A stretch of DNA of 64,000 nt from Scatophagus argus (GCF_020382885.2 NC_058502.1:6457501-6521500), one strand, 5' to 3'; numbered from the stretch's first letter, positions 40,820 through 52,091 are shown. Made by a program: numbers and translations. The notes: a model not told the origin generated them from the letters alone.

Positions 40820-42760
40820 TGCACACGCGTGTGCGTCTGGAATACGCAAAACTGACATTCCTGTTTTGATTTTTTTTTTGTTTGTTTTGGGATTTTTTAA
40901 TGTATTTTGATATATTTGGTTTTGTTTCTGCCAAAAAAAAAATACATGTGCCATCAATCTCCAAACAGTTGTTGTTACCTCCTTAAAAATGGCCAGCCTG
41001 AATCATTCTCAGCTAACTGGAGCGCCACAGATAGACATCTCCAATTTTGCGTAACCACATATGAGAGCTTATCAAACTCTGTCATCTTGAAAATCCCCAA
41101 ATAAGCACTATCTTTTCATAAGTGCTATTTTAACCAAATACAAAGAAATATTCATCTACGGAGAAAACCTCAAGCATAAAACATTTATCAAAGGAACTCA
41201 AACATGATATCAGCTGAAACAGTTATTCCCCTCATATTTCTGGTGAAGAACCCCACTGCTGTGATCGGATGTCCATCTGTGGCTCTAGTTAGAAAAGCAT
41301 AGACAAACAGGCTCTTGGTCTGCCTTTTCATTCAACTGTATCTAAAGCTGTCGGGCCAGCCCACGTGTTGACGGCCTGTACGTAGATCTCTGTGTGCTTT
41401 AATCACCTCTAGACAAACCTTAATCAATTAAAGGCCAATTAGTGGTCAGCTCATCAGGACCCCTTAACAAGGTTTTGGGGCATTGACTGAGTTTGACTGG
41501 GAGGAGATCACATAAGTTGCACATGACTAAGCTGCTGAGGCATTTAGGAATGGTACTCCGACTTGCTTAGGGACATTCCAACAGTAAGGAGAGCATCCGC
41601 TTAAGAGCAGAAGGTGTAACAAAACATGCAAACTGTGTGGAAGTTTCTTTGTGTGACTTTTCGACAATAGGGTATTGTATGAAAAAAAAGCCTGGTTTTA
41701 TTTGTTAAGTATTTATTCATATCAAGATATCTGTATTGTGTGATTCAATAATTATTTATATGTCGTCCTGAAATGAATTATTTTTATTAAGAAATCTGAA
41801 AACCGTCTAATGTGGTTCTTGTCTCTCTAATTCTTGTGTGTGTGACTGATTAGGAGGGGGGGGAGAAAAATGTGTGCGTGCAGCGCAACACAATTGTGTG
41901 TTACCCAACACACACATGTACATACAGTATGCCTGCGTGTGCTCTTTGAGATTTCAACATTGCACTCTTATTACAGCATCTCTCCCCACTACGCTGCGTG
42001 TTGCCTAATTCTGTTTCTGCTGAAAGGCAGTTGCTCGCTGTTGGCACCAAATCCATCTTTAGTGTAGGAAGTAGAGTTGGTGCTGCAAAAGTCATCAGAT
42101 CGCAGATCACCGAGGCCTGGTTTAGATGTGGCAGAGTGCACCATTTTCCCTTTGCTTTAACTGGGTTAGCTCGTCTTGTCTTTTTCTTCTCTCCGCCTCT
42201 GTTGTGCCTGTTTCTTCTCTTATTGTTACACATTTCCACACGAAAAAAAAAAAAAAATTCAAAAGATGAGTTTTTCTTCTTAGGTGCTTTTTTTTCCGGG
42301 TTGCAATTCAGTTTTTTCCAGGCTTATGTTAGAGCGTCATGCTTTTTTAAAAACAAAAAAAAAAATAAATGGGAAGCCCCAGTCTCACTCACACAGAGAA
42401 ACGCAGCTCACCAAGGAGGAGAAGATCATGCAGTGGGAGGGGGGAGTTTGGAGTGAGGGGAGATATGGCAGTTACAGGTGGGGAATTGGTAATAATTATA
42501 TCTGGCAGGGCAGAGGTGACATTTAACAAGTGTGGGGCGGGCTGCAGGGTTATGCGTAGGCTTTCTCATCATCCTACAGACGTTACCACAGTCAGATTGG
42601 TAGGCTGCGGTTTCCTGGAAATACCCCAGTATGCAAACAGTCCCTTGTATAACTGTTCATCTGCAGACGAGTGCTGTTTGATAATGTGTGAGTGTCTCGC
42701 TGATGCGGTGCAGTAAACCTTCCCATGCTGAGTCTATACAAAACAACTGTGTGAAATAAA

Positions 42761-45700
42761 CATGTTAGTTACAGGATATGAACTGAAATGTAACGGAGGT
42801 GCACGGCCAAAATTGCCTGTTTGTTATATTAGCAAAGATCCGTGATTAAATGATGCTCACACACCCACCTGCAACACTGCAACATCCAGTAAGAAGTAAT
42901 GCAAGTACAGCACTGTGTGTGCAAGAAAACATGCACTGAAAACACACATCATTTTCTGATATATATAAATATCACAATATGGAAAATAAAATAAAAAAAA
43001 ATAAAACCATCAACGTGAGTTTTACTGCGATGGATTAGATTTGACTTGATTCATCTTCATTCGTCTAAAACAAAGACATCACATCAATAACCTGCTTCTT
43101 TTTAAATTGTAAAATTTTCTTGGAATCACTCATTCGACCTGAAGAGGTCAAAACTGCAGCAAAGTTCACAGTATAAAGAGCAACTTTATTGTTCTTACAA
43201 CAGTCATTGTTCTTAACAAATTTGTGCTGCTTTTGACCTTTTCAGACTGTCTACCTTCTCACTCAACCTGGAAGTGGGTGAAGCTGTGAAATCCCTACTC
43301 TGCTTCTTACTAATTTGGACAACAGATTTTTTTGTCTAAAATTATCACATGATATGATTAACATTACAATAAGATCCTGCAGAACATATAAATAATTAGA
43401 TTTAATTAACGCTATATTATTTACAATATTGAGCAGGATCTGAAATTAACCAAACAGAAACCTGTTTTGGTGGAGGAGTAGAGTTGAATATTCATGAACT
43501 TTAAGCATGTTTGAGTAAAAATGAATCAAAAATAAACAACTACTGTCTGTGCATTGTCTACATATCAGCCAGCAATCATACTGTATGCTGGAATAATACT
43601 GTTTGGCCCCAGAGTGTCTGTGCATCAGTTAGTTTGGGTTAATTTCCATTGACTGCACCACGTGAGCAACAATATAAACCAAAATAATAAAGACTCTAGA
43701 AAACAGCGCCTCAGCATTAGATAATAATGTTGGATGCTGTGGTGCAAATTCCTTAAAGCTACTGTAATCACTATTTTTATATTAACAATGGATCCCTCTG
43801 TGTAATGTAAAAAGTGTGCATCATAGGGACAAACCCACAGAGAGCTAACACCCACCTCCACAGGTGGCCTCAGCTCTGTGGAGCGTTTTAGCATCGTTTA
43901 GCTCCTGGCCCACTACTTTACGGTTTTAGTTGTCACTGCATCATCTCGTTCCTGCTGCTTCCAAATGCAGCAGGTGACTGAAAAAGTAAAAAAAGTTAAC
44001 TGTCGAAAAAGCTTGATAACAAACAACAACAACTTGTGCAGGTAAAACTGCAAATTTTGGTGAATAAAATGACCAAAAGCCATTGATATGCAGCCAGTGT
44101 GGAGCTTCTGGGGTACCTGGAGGTCTGGAGACTGTGCCAGAATAACTGTTTTCAAAAAGGTGTTAGGGACAAGAAGAAACTCAATTCAGAGAACAACTGA
44201 ACCTCCTGATTTTAAATCCTCGTGACCCAAACTCTGTGTTTAAACTGTCACAATAAACTGAAAATGTCAAATCTGGATTCCACAGTGTCTATTTATGAAT
44301 GAACCCACCAAATTCTGACTCACTGTCTCCTTTGCTGAAAGCTTAGATGTCGCAAAAATCAAAAGCACAGGGACTCTCATTCAACAGGAAGTTATCTGTC
44401 ACTGTGCAATAGGAAGAGGGTGTATCCATGGTTACCTTTGTCTAACCCTTTTGTAAGCAGTTGCAAACATAGATGTGAGATACACTCTTCCACCGAACAG
44501 TATGTCACACACACACACACACATACACACACAAGGCGAAAATATTTTTAAAACTCTGTCATTCAAAAACTCCCCCCAAGCCTGTGTCATTTCTCCCTGG
44601 AACTTGAGTCAGCTTCCACATTTTGATTACAGAGTGGCCACTGATGAAGAACCACAACAATCACTGCGTGCTCCATGCAGTCTGTGTACGATGAAGAATC
44701 TCATAGCTCTTAGTCTGTTCACACCTTTGCCTCAGTTTGTTTGCACTTACACCCTGCCACATTAAGACTTATTGGCTATAACACACTTTTACATAGACAT
44801 AAACAGATATGAGGACATTCTAAGTTTAAGGGTTTCTGAACAGCTAAAAAAAAGTAATAATTACAAGCACATTTAATTACACACACGAACAAATCCTGAA
44901 AGTATGTTGTAGGATCTGAAACTGATTTAAAACTTTTTTTGTAAATGTGCTTTATTCTCAAATCTCACAAAGACATGCTGAACTTGAGAACCGATTCCTG
45001 ACCTAAATCATAACCAGAAACAGCGGCTTGACAAAGATCGCTGACTCAATTTCATACTGAACTTCTTTCCTACTAAATTTCTTGAGAGACAGATTTTCAT
45101 AAGAGTGATGACAAAGTGTATACAAATAAAAAAAAAAATCTTATTTAATAAAAACAGTAAAAGCAAATACTTACTTCATAAACAGATCAGAAACATGTCT
45201 TAACCTGCGTTACATTATATTGTCAGTCATTCTTTGTCTGTCCAAACATGTCACATAAGAGGAGTCATACTTTACTTAACACTTAAACGTGTCTTTATAT
45301 CCCCTTCATTGCACTGTAATGTGTTGTACCCCGCTTACAAACGAGTACAAATGTGGCAAAATAACAACAAGCATTTATTAACGCGAAATATCCACAGTTT
45401 CACAACAAACAGACATGTCTATGATTCGAAAGTAATTCTGGGTTATCCCACAAGCAATCGCCCCCTGGATCACCTTGTAATCGGTGATACGCTCTTTGTA
45501 TGCACGTCTGCGTACGCATGTGGGATTGCTCAACGGTGACTCACCTAAGACGGTAAGAGAAGCGAAAGTGACACAGAGCAAAGCACCGCACATCTGCACC
45601 CAACAACACGGACGCCAGGTGGTCTTTGAGCACGTAGCTACAGAAACGTTAACTTTTTATTATTTTTATTTTTTTATTATTATTTTTAAACATTTTTCAA

Positions 45701-45900
45701 GCCGTTATCTTGTCAAATCTATATAACTAATCATCTATATAAGTAATCAGCTGCACAAAAAACTGTAAGCTTAATTATGTGCATATATTCATGCCTGCCA
45801 TTACGCATATTTTTACGCAATATAGCGAATTCATTTCAAAACACTTAAGCTTCATTTCCAATAAATGTATTAAATCGCAATATACCGTATTCACCACAAG
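42761..45900. other. Intergenic region tnfaip3-sdccag8
   Basis: About 3.1 kb of AT-rich sequence with no recognisable gene or mobile element apart from short CA tracts (for example 44506-44521). The GC content rises toward 45.9 kb, where the sdccag8 promoter begins. Confidence 0.6.
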
Positions 45901-46243
45901 GGGGCGGGCGTATAAACTACTTATTGTGACTCAAAGACTACAACTCCCATCAACCAGCTGAGTTTAGGGAAGTGGGAGCAGTTAGCCGATGGGTGCCTCG
46001 TTTTAGTATTCAAGGTACATCCTGAATGGATTCAGCTCCCGGGCGGTCAATTAGGTTGACGTTACATTGTAGGAAACGAGCACGCCGCCCACGGGGGCAC
46101 GCAGGTGTATTACAACGAACACACCACCGCTGAGACTCGCTCACCGTTACGACGTGCCAGATATGGTTGTTGTTGTAGTTACTCGCCCTAGCTTAGCATA
46201 TAAAGTTAGTAACATAGCATGATATAACGTCGTTTATACACCA
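45890..46243 (+). promoter_or_regulatory. sdccag8: sdccag8 promoter and 5' UTR region
   Basis: A GC-richer, CpG-containing block without a clear TATA box directly upstream of the start. It includes GGGGGCGGGC (45900-45909, GC box) and ACTACAACTCCCA (45937-45949), the core of the ZNF143/THAP11 motif found at many housekeeping promoters. The exact transcription start is not visible. Confidence 0.6.
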
Positions 46244-46310
46244 ATGAAACCGTTAGATTCAGACGAGGAGGAAGCGGAGCAGCTGAGTGCTTACCAAAAG
46301 GAGCTAAGAC
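46244..46310 (+). CDS. sdccag8: sdccag8 coding exon 1
   Basis: The exon encodes 22 residues with a DSDEEEAEQ acidic patch and YQKELR. The donor is GTAAGTTC. Confidence 0.88.
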
Positions 46311-49300
46311 GTAAGTTCGTTTTGCCGAGCTAATTTTGCTAACGGCTATAAAGAGGTGCGTTCAGTGTTTGGGTAATATAAAGGGCAACTGAGATCCAGC
46401 TGGGTGCTTTTCAGGATGTAGTTTACCAAATGCCCGAGTTAGAGTTGTAGAGTTATGTCACTGAAAATACCAGGAGGAGGGAGAGATTGCGATAAGAGTG
46501 TCACTGCCACCTGCTGCTCTTTGGGCAAACTGTTTCCAGCTGACGAGCGAGCATCCTGATATAAATTATTTCCCTGGCATAACGTTTCCTTTTGTCTCAT
46601 ACCAACATAGCTAGTAAGAAAGTGAAGGATTGTCTTTGAGTTTTTGCACAAAGATGATGTTACAGTTGGTCCTTTCAGCAATATTTAAATGAACTGTAAG
46701 ATTAATTTAGGTGTTAAGACGTATGTCTCCACTATTTCAGTGTTTGGTTTCTGTGCTCCTCTCTTTCAATCCTTTAAGCTATAAAATGAGTTCTGCAAGT
46801 TCACAGAGAGCAAATAAACTGTCACGAGGTGCTGAAGTAATATACTGTATAAAACTGGTGTCTGTGTGTGTGTGCGTTGCATTCAGAGCAGGCCAACCAG
46901 AGCATACAGCAGCTGAGCAGCACTCTTGAGCAGCTGAGCCATGATGGCGAAGAGGTGGAGGCGCTCAGAGGCGGTGATGGCAGCCACAGTACCGCCATGG
47001 CCGAAGAGGACAAGGCTGCATGGAGCCAAAAGACACAGAGTGAAGCAGGTGACTCGGTGATTAGTTGTGGGGCCACCGTCTGACATGGACAGTATAGTGC
47101 ACTACTTGGAGATTTCCCTGCTCATGGTCTTGTTCTTAGCTACAATGGAATATGTGTTAAAATGTGCACATGTTTGTCTCTGTGTCTTTTTGCGTCGTAG
47201 TTAATCAGCTGAAGAGCCTTCTGCTGAAGCAGTGCAAAGAAGTTCCCTCTGCTCTCTCTCCTTCAAAGAAACAGTCTCCTCCAAAGGTAGAATACTGTAT
47301 GCAGCTTTACACGGCGAAATATTTAGTTGCATTAGACATAAGAAAAGTGCCTGACGCGGAGTTATCTTTCAGGCTACGGTACTTTCTCCATGCTATAAGG
47401 GGCTTCTCACTGATATTGTATCTGTTCAATGTTAGAGAGTACAGCGGGAGGGAAGGTCCAGTTTGCCTGCTTTTCAGGATTTGGTCCCGATGATTCACAA
47501 CCAGTCAGAGTACATCCAACATCTGGAAGCTGAGGTCAAATTCTGCAAGGTATTTGAACAGATGAGTGTGTGTGTTTCAATATTTGCAGTCTATTTGCAC
47601 ATCCGTTTTGTGCCAGTTTGGATGCTTTTCTTTTCATTTCTCTGTGTGCCTGACTTCAGGAAGAGCTGCAGGGGATGAAACAGCGGATCAGAGTGGTGGT
47701 GGTGGAGAATGAGAAGTTGCATTCAGACCTCAAATCCAAAGCTGTGGATGAATCTCTCAAAGACTATGCGTTACAAAACTCCACGGTAATGTGTATGCAT
47801 GTGTATTACCTTTGTAAATCGTGTGCATGATTCGTGCTTGTGATATTATGTGAAATGAATGTGATTGTAAATTTTTGGGATCCAGAGCAAGGAGGACTTG
47901 AGGAGAGCAGAGGAGTTCTTACCGCAGAAGTTAGTTATTGAATGATGTTTGGCTAACCAAGGAATAGTCAAGATGACCATCACACGAGCAAAGTGTGCTA
48001 TGACATCCCCCTTCTGAGACGGTCTTAATTAAACTTATATGATATTATATGCAGGAAGAATGAGAAGTTTATGCATCTGCCTGAAAAGTAGAGATTAATT
48101 GTACGCTTTGCACTTGTTGCATAAGAGTCCAGGCTGAGGGAAGAAGCTACAGAGCGAGTGAATGGTAAATTCAATCACAGTATGTACATTTGTACCATCA
48201 TAATATGCCAAATAAAGGATGAAGTGAGTGTGATTTGCAGACACTAAATTTGCCTTTATTCACGTTCTTGCACAAATTCGGTATAGTTGTAGAGATCGGT
48301 ATTATCTTCAGGTAAAGTCAGTTGTTAAGTTGTTACATGCAGCGTGGATTTGCAAATTGATCTGAGGAAATGTAAACTGCACATATACAGTAGAAGTGTT
48401 TAGAGCTTAATGCTCAGGATGACACTGGCATTTTCTAAATGAATTATCATCTTGAGAAAAGTGGCTTGTCATCTATTCTGATGTCTTATTCAGGTGAATG
48501 AGAGCACAACAGCCAAAAGCCACATAGGCTCCAATACAAGCTATAATGTGCTACAGAAAGGAGAACACACCGCATGGAAAAATGAGCTGGTAAGGACGAT
48601 TTGTCTGTTCTGTCCCGTCTTGCTGTTCAACTGTCCATCTCCATTCAGTTACAATGTGCACTCGCTGAAGCTTTGACAAACAACCATCAATCAAAAAGTT
48701 TTTTGTGTTCATTAGGAACAACTGAAAGTGATCTACCAGGCCCAGATTGAAAGCTTGGAGGCTCAGGTCATGTCCCTGAGGTCAGTGTACAGAGAAAATT
48801 GTTCCCTGCACGTTTTCCTTGTCTGTTTCTCCATAACTCATCTTTGGTTTCCATCTTCAGGAAAGATCTGTCGGTCAGTCAGAAGGAGTGTGAGGAGGTG
48901 AAGGTTCTTCTGAGACAAAGGGAGAAACAGGTTGCAGATGTGCTGAGGGCTGAGGGAGCCCCCCGTGTGTCAGGATTGTGTCTGAAGTGTGCACAACACG
49001 AGGCTGTATTGGCTGGGACTCACACAAATCTGCATGTCCAGGCTATTGACAGACTCACAAAGTCAGTAGAAACACACAAATATATCGTGTGAATCAGTCA
49101 CAAGTTAGCCACAATGTATCAACTCTTCATACATTAACTATTTGATTTGGCATCAATGATTTGGCATCGTCTTATCGTACATATGTTTTGTTAAAATGCT
49201 TTCATTTTGTCTCGGTTAGAGATTTTCTGATTAATTGTGTTTTCTCAAAGAGATGCAAAATTAGTTGTGTTTTTTTTGTCTGTCATTCTTTCAGGGAGCG

Positions 49301-51632
49301 TGATGAGTTAGTGGTGGCTCTGCGTGCTGTGCGAGCTAGTCAGCAGGAGGCGCAACAGAGGGAGTGGTCAGCCTGTCTCCAGGTCAAACAGGCCGTGGAG
49401 ATGGCAGAAGAAGCAAATCTGTACAAAGCTAGGGTCAGAGAAACATGTAGACACGCCTTTTTAAAAACACTTTTGATTTTTCAAGCTCTTTTACTCACCT
49501 GAAAGCTTCATGGCAGGTTGTCTTCTTCCTACTGTGGCTGTTACCTCTGGCAAACTTTTTGTGTCTGTTTGTGTGTGTGCAGATGGAGGTACAATGTGAG
49601 CAGTTGTCCAGGGAGCTGGCACGACACAGGGAACAGCTGGAACGAGAAGCACAGGTCGTGCAGGAGAAACTGGCTGAGGCTAGAGAGGAGGGCCGAGCTG
49701 AGGCCCGCAAACATAAAGAGGAGCTGGCAACTAAAGTAAATCTCACTTTTTGTGTGTGTAGAGAACTGTTGTATAGGTGTGTAATTCCAGTCCACAGTTA
49801 TGGTTGCTTTGAAACACTGAGCTATACTTGAATGCACAAACTAAAAAACCACCCATTATGTTGTAAGATGTTTGGTCACCAGTCGACTGAGTTCTTATTT
49901 TTCAATGAAATGCCCATGGAGAAACTGTGTGTATCTGTCAGGTGTCCAGCCTCTCCCAGCGTGTTGCTGAGTTAGAAGGGCAACTCGACAGAGCTCACAG
50001 AGACAAGTGCTCACTGACCAATCAGCTGGATGATACTCTCCACAAACTTACGAGCCGGGAACAAGACAATACCAAGGTACAATGTGTGCAACGTGTAAGA
50101 AAAGTCAACAACATGTATACGTTGTTACTTATCATTGTTGATTTAGGACAAGGCTGCATGGAGCCAAAAGATATAGAGTGAAGCAGGTGACTCAGTGATT
50201 AGCTGTGGCACCAACAGCTAATGCGCTGGTGCTGCTAGATGATGGCTTTAGCTTTCTGATAACAGAAGTAATGAACACTCGAGATACTCAAGAGCAGCCT
50301 GGGCTGTCTACTTGCAATGCCTTTGTAAATCCACTGGATGGCAGCAGTGGTTTACATATTTCAGTATTTAGCGTGTGGTTGTTGCAAGGGTAAATTCAAC
50401 ATGAGTGTGTAAGTAATGTAGGATAAATGTCAAGATGCTTAGTTAACCATGTTGTGTCGTACAGTTATGGTTATGTGTGCGTGAAAATGGTAGCAAAGCA
50501 GAGACAAAATGGAGAGTGAAGTGTAAGGCTTTGTTTAAGTATTGCATGTGCAAATGCTGGGGAAGACTTGTCTTGAAGACAAATCCATTCCAGCTCTAAT
50601 TTCTGTTGAACAGTTGAGAGAAAACAAGACAGAGAGAAAACACATTTTCAGAATCACAATTTTTTGATTCCTAATACTAATATATATTATCGGTAATGAA
50701 TGAAAGTAGCTGATAGTGTAGTGAGTTGATGACACAGTGTCTGGTGATTGAAAGGAAGGACCTTTCAAAATAATGGCAGGCTAAGATGATAGAAAGCAAA
50801 AATGACTGACAAACAGTGAAGTAGCAGACAGGAAGTCATACTCTTTAATCAAAGGACTGGCTGTTTTTAATCCGTAGTTGTGATCTTTAGGTGTGTGTGG
50901 ATCTGCGATATCAGCTCAGCCAGGCCCAGCTGAAGAGAGAGGAGGCAGAGAGAGAGCTTCGCGAGCTCAACACCAAGACCAGCAGACAGATGGAAAAGGC
51001 TGCACAGGTACGTCAACCCACTGATTATTTAGATTACTTAAATAGCTTTTAAGTCAGCCATTGCTCGGTTTGGTCAATAATTGAATAAACAGTCTTTATT
51101 TTTTGAGAAAGCTCTACTGATGTCTAAAATGCGAAATCAGGAACCCAGCAAATACTTATTTCCAAATTTATCCAAAATCTTCTGTATGAGGATAATTTAT
51201 CCAGACTGTAAATAATGACTTAATGTGCTGTGTAATAGAAAGAAATCCTGGTTGCACTTTTAAGTGACTCAGGACTTAATTAAATAGAATAGCTCACAGA
51301 ATATATACATCACACTGATATTTCAAAATACTGTTTTAGATCCTCAGATCAATTCATTGTCCCACTCAACCTTTGCATGAGGTTGTAATCATCCTCTAAT
51401 GTTTTGTTTGCTTGAGGGCATAAGGTGGGTTGTTGTGGAAGATTTACTCACCTCCTCTCCCCTACTCTCCTTCCATCTCTGCGGGACAGGAAGTGGAAAG
51501 GCTGAGCTCAGAGCTGGTTGGCTGTCGGCATCATCTGGAGGCGGTCCAAAAGGATGGGAGCCAATGGCAGGCCGAAGCCCTGAGCCTAGCAGAACAGCTG
51601 GCAAATGCCCAGCGCCAACTGCACCTCACCAG
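46244..51632 (+). CDS. sdccag8: SDCCAG8 (serologically defined colon cancer antigen 8), N-terminal 13 coding exons
   Basis: SDCCAG8 is a coiled-coil protein of centrosomes and the ciliary base; human mutations cause nephronophthisis and Bardet-Biedl type ciliopathy. Exons: 46244-46310, 46887-47048, 47201-47286, 47436-47549, 47660-47785, 48494-48589, 48716-48780, 48861-49061, 49295-49433, 49583-49735, 49942-50076, 50891-51007 and 51490-51632. All join in phase to about 535 residues. Diagnostic stretches include QSEYIQHLEAEVKFCKEEL, GLCLKCAQHEAVLAGTHTNL and an end at RQLHLTR. Most exons from 48716 on are heptad-rich coiled coil. Human SDCCAG8 has 713 residues, so about 180 remain, encoded beyond the window. 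The start ATG opens MKPLDSDEEEAEQLSAYQKE, aligning with the human N-terminal acidic and YQRSLRE region. Confidence 0.96.
46311..46886 (+). other. sdccag8: sdccag8 intron 1
   Basis: A 576 bp intron; no feature is recognisable except a short TG run before the acceptor CATTCAG. Confidence 0.75.
46887..47048 (+). CDS. sdccag8: sdccag8 coding exon 2
   Basis: The exon encodes QANQSIQQLSSTLEQLSHD and onward to AAWSQKTQSEA. Its last 42 bases and the following donor GTGACT are copied into intron 11. Confidence 0.92.
47201..47286 (+). CDS. sdccag8: sdccag8 coding exon 3
   Basis: The exon encodes VNQLKSLLLKQCKE and a SPSKKQSPPK tail, matching human VNQLKDLLRQQ. It exits at phase 0. Confidence 0.93.
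47436..47549 (+). CDS. sdccag8: sdccag8 coding exon 4
   Basis: The exon encodes FQDLVPMIHNQSEYIQHLEA and EVKFCK, one of the most conserved stretches of the family. The acceptor is weak in pyrimidines (AATGTTAG). Confidence 0.95.
47660..47785 (+). CDS. sdccag8: sdccag8 coding exon 5
   Basis: The exon encodes EELQGMKQRIRVVVVENEKL, like human EELSGMKNKIQVVVLENE. Phase 0 at both ends. Confidence 0.95.
47786..48493 (+). other. sdccag8: sdccag8 intron 5
   Basis: A 708 bp intron. At 47886-47945 an AG-preceded segment in phase reads SKEDLRRAEEFLPQ and then stops at TGA, with no donor; it may be a relic or rare alternative end (see findings). Confidence 0.6.
48494..48589 (+). CDS. sdccag8: sdccag8 coding exon 6
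   Basis: The exon encodes 32 polar residues, VNESTTAKSHIGSNTSYN and onward to WKNEL. This region is poorly conserved in the family. Splice sites and phase 0/0 support it. Confidence 0.85.
48716..48780 (+). CDS. sdccag8: sdccag8 coding exon 7
   Basis: The exon encodes EQLKVIYQAQIESLEAQVMS, the start of the main coiled coil. It ends inside an Arg codon. Confidence 0.92.
48861..49061 (+). CDS. sdccag8: sdccag8 coding exon 8
   Basis: The exon encodes KDLSVSQKECEEVKVLLRQR and GLCLKCAQHEAVLAGTHTNL, the signature of the family, ending inside a Lys codon before GTCAGT. Confidence 0.97.
49295..49433 (+). CDS. sdccag8: sdccag8 coding exon 9
   Basis: The exon encodes ERDELVVALRAVRASQQEAQ and QVKQAVEMAEEANLYKAR, aligning with human ERDDLMSALVSVRSS. 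The donor is GTCAGA. Confidence 0.95.
49583..49735 (+). CDS. sdccag8: sdccag8 coding exon 10
   Basis: The exon encodes MEVQCEQLSRELARHREQLE and further Glu/Arg/Ala-rich coiled coil. Phase 0/0, 51 codons. Confidence 0.95.
49942..50076 (+). CDS. sdccag8: sdccag8 coding exon 11
   Basis: The exon encodes VSSLSQRVAELEGQLDRAHR and LTSREQDNTK, aligning with human SQNIAQLEAQVEKVTKEK. Phase 0/0. Confidence 0.95.
50077..50890 (+). other. sdccag8: sdccag8 intron 11
   Basis: An 814 bp intron that contains a copied piece of exon 2 and its donor at 50145-50208. The remainder shows no recognisable feature. Confidence 0.8.
50145..50208 (+). pseudogene. Copy of sdccag8 exon 2 end plus its 5' splice site
   Basis: 60 of 64 bases match 47007-47070, covering 42 exonic and 22 intronic bases. 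Because intron sequence is included, the copy arose from DNA and not from mRNA. Read in the original frame, the CAG codon has become TAG. An AG (TTGATTTAG) precedes it and the GTGACT donor is kept. Confidence 0.9.
50891..51007 (+). CDS. sdccag8: sdccag8 coding exon 12
   Basis: The exon encodes VCVDLRYQLSQAQLKREEAE and onward to MEKAAQ, aligning with human VCGEMRYQLNKTNMEKDEAE. Confidence 0.96.
51008..51489 (+). other. sdccag8: sdccag8 intron 12
   Basis: A 482 bp AT-rich intron; no feature is recognisable. The acceptor is CTGCGGGACAG after a long pyrimidine tract. Confidence 0.8.
51490..51632 (+). CDS. sdccag8: sdccag8 coding exon 13
   Basis: The exon encodes EVERLSSELVGCRHHLEAVQ and ALSLAEQLANAQRQLHLT, aligning with human LGESEHQLHLTR. 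It ends with AG of an Arg codon before GTAGTA. Its last bases are repeated downstream at 51774 and 51860. Confidence 0.94.
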
Positions 51633-51905
51633 GTAGTACCTAATCCTATTATACATGCCACCACACTCACACACACACACACGCGCACACATACACAAAC
51701 ACAGTGCTCCCCTCTGCCCAGCTCCTGCCCAGCTCAGCCCAGTCCAGTCCAGTTCAGACCAGCACACCAACTGTACCGCACCAGGTAACAACTAATCCTA
51801 TTACACAAACCACACACACATAAACACACGTGCGTGCCGCTGTGCCATGGTCCTGGTACCAACTGGACCTCACCAGGTCACCTCTAATCCTGTTAAGCAT
51901 GCCGC
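51609..51905. repeat. Tandem repeat of exon 13 end and 5' splice site
   Basis: Three units carry a CCAACTGNACCNCACCAGGT-like core followed by CTAATCCT and a CA tract. The core donors are at 51633, 51785 and 51876 (spacing 152 and 91 bp). Later parts to about 52160 share CCAGCTC/CCAGTGCCC words and CA tracts, so the array may extend further. Confidence 0.85.
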
Positions 51906-52058
51906 AACATAATGCAGCACACACACACACACACACACAAACAAATGCACACGCACACTGACCAGTCTGAGCCACCAGGCCAGTGCCCAGCTCTGCAACA
52001 GCTCCAGCAGAGCCAGAATGGCGCCTGAGCTTTTCTTCTGTCCCTGGCATATACACAC

Positions 52059-52059
52059 C

Positions 52060-52091
<32 letters not shown>
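52059..52091. repeat. (CCCA)n(CA)n microsatellite
   Basis: CCCA repeats run into about eleven CA units. Confidence 0.93.

Larger units (their letters stand above)
39017..42760 (+). other. tnfaip3: tnfaip3 3' UTR and downstream
   Basis: The region holds an ATG-repeat (39046-39064), a TG/TATG microsatellite (39256-39322), a CA tract (40796-40819) and AU-rich TATTTAT-type words near 41700-41790 that would fit mRNA instability signals. Canonical AATAAA sits at 42366 and 42755-42760. The true end cannot be fixed from sequence alone. Confidence 0.4.

Noticed and set aside
41998..42456. 152-codon frame downstream of tnfaip3
   Set aside because: It contains poly-Lys from A runs and low-complexity text; no splice context or homology.
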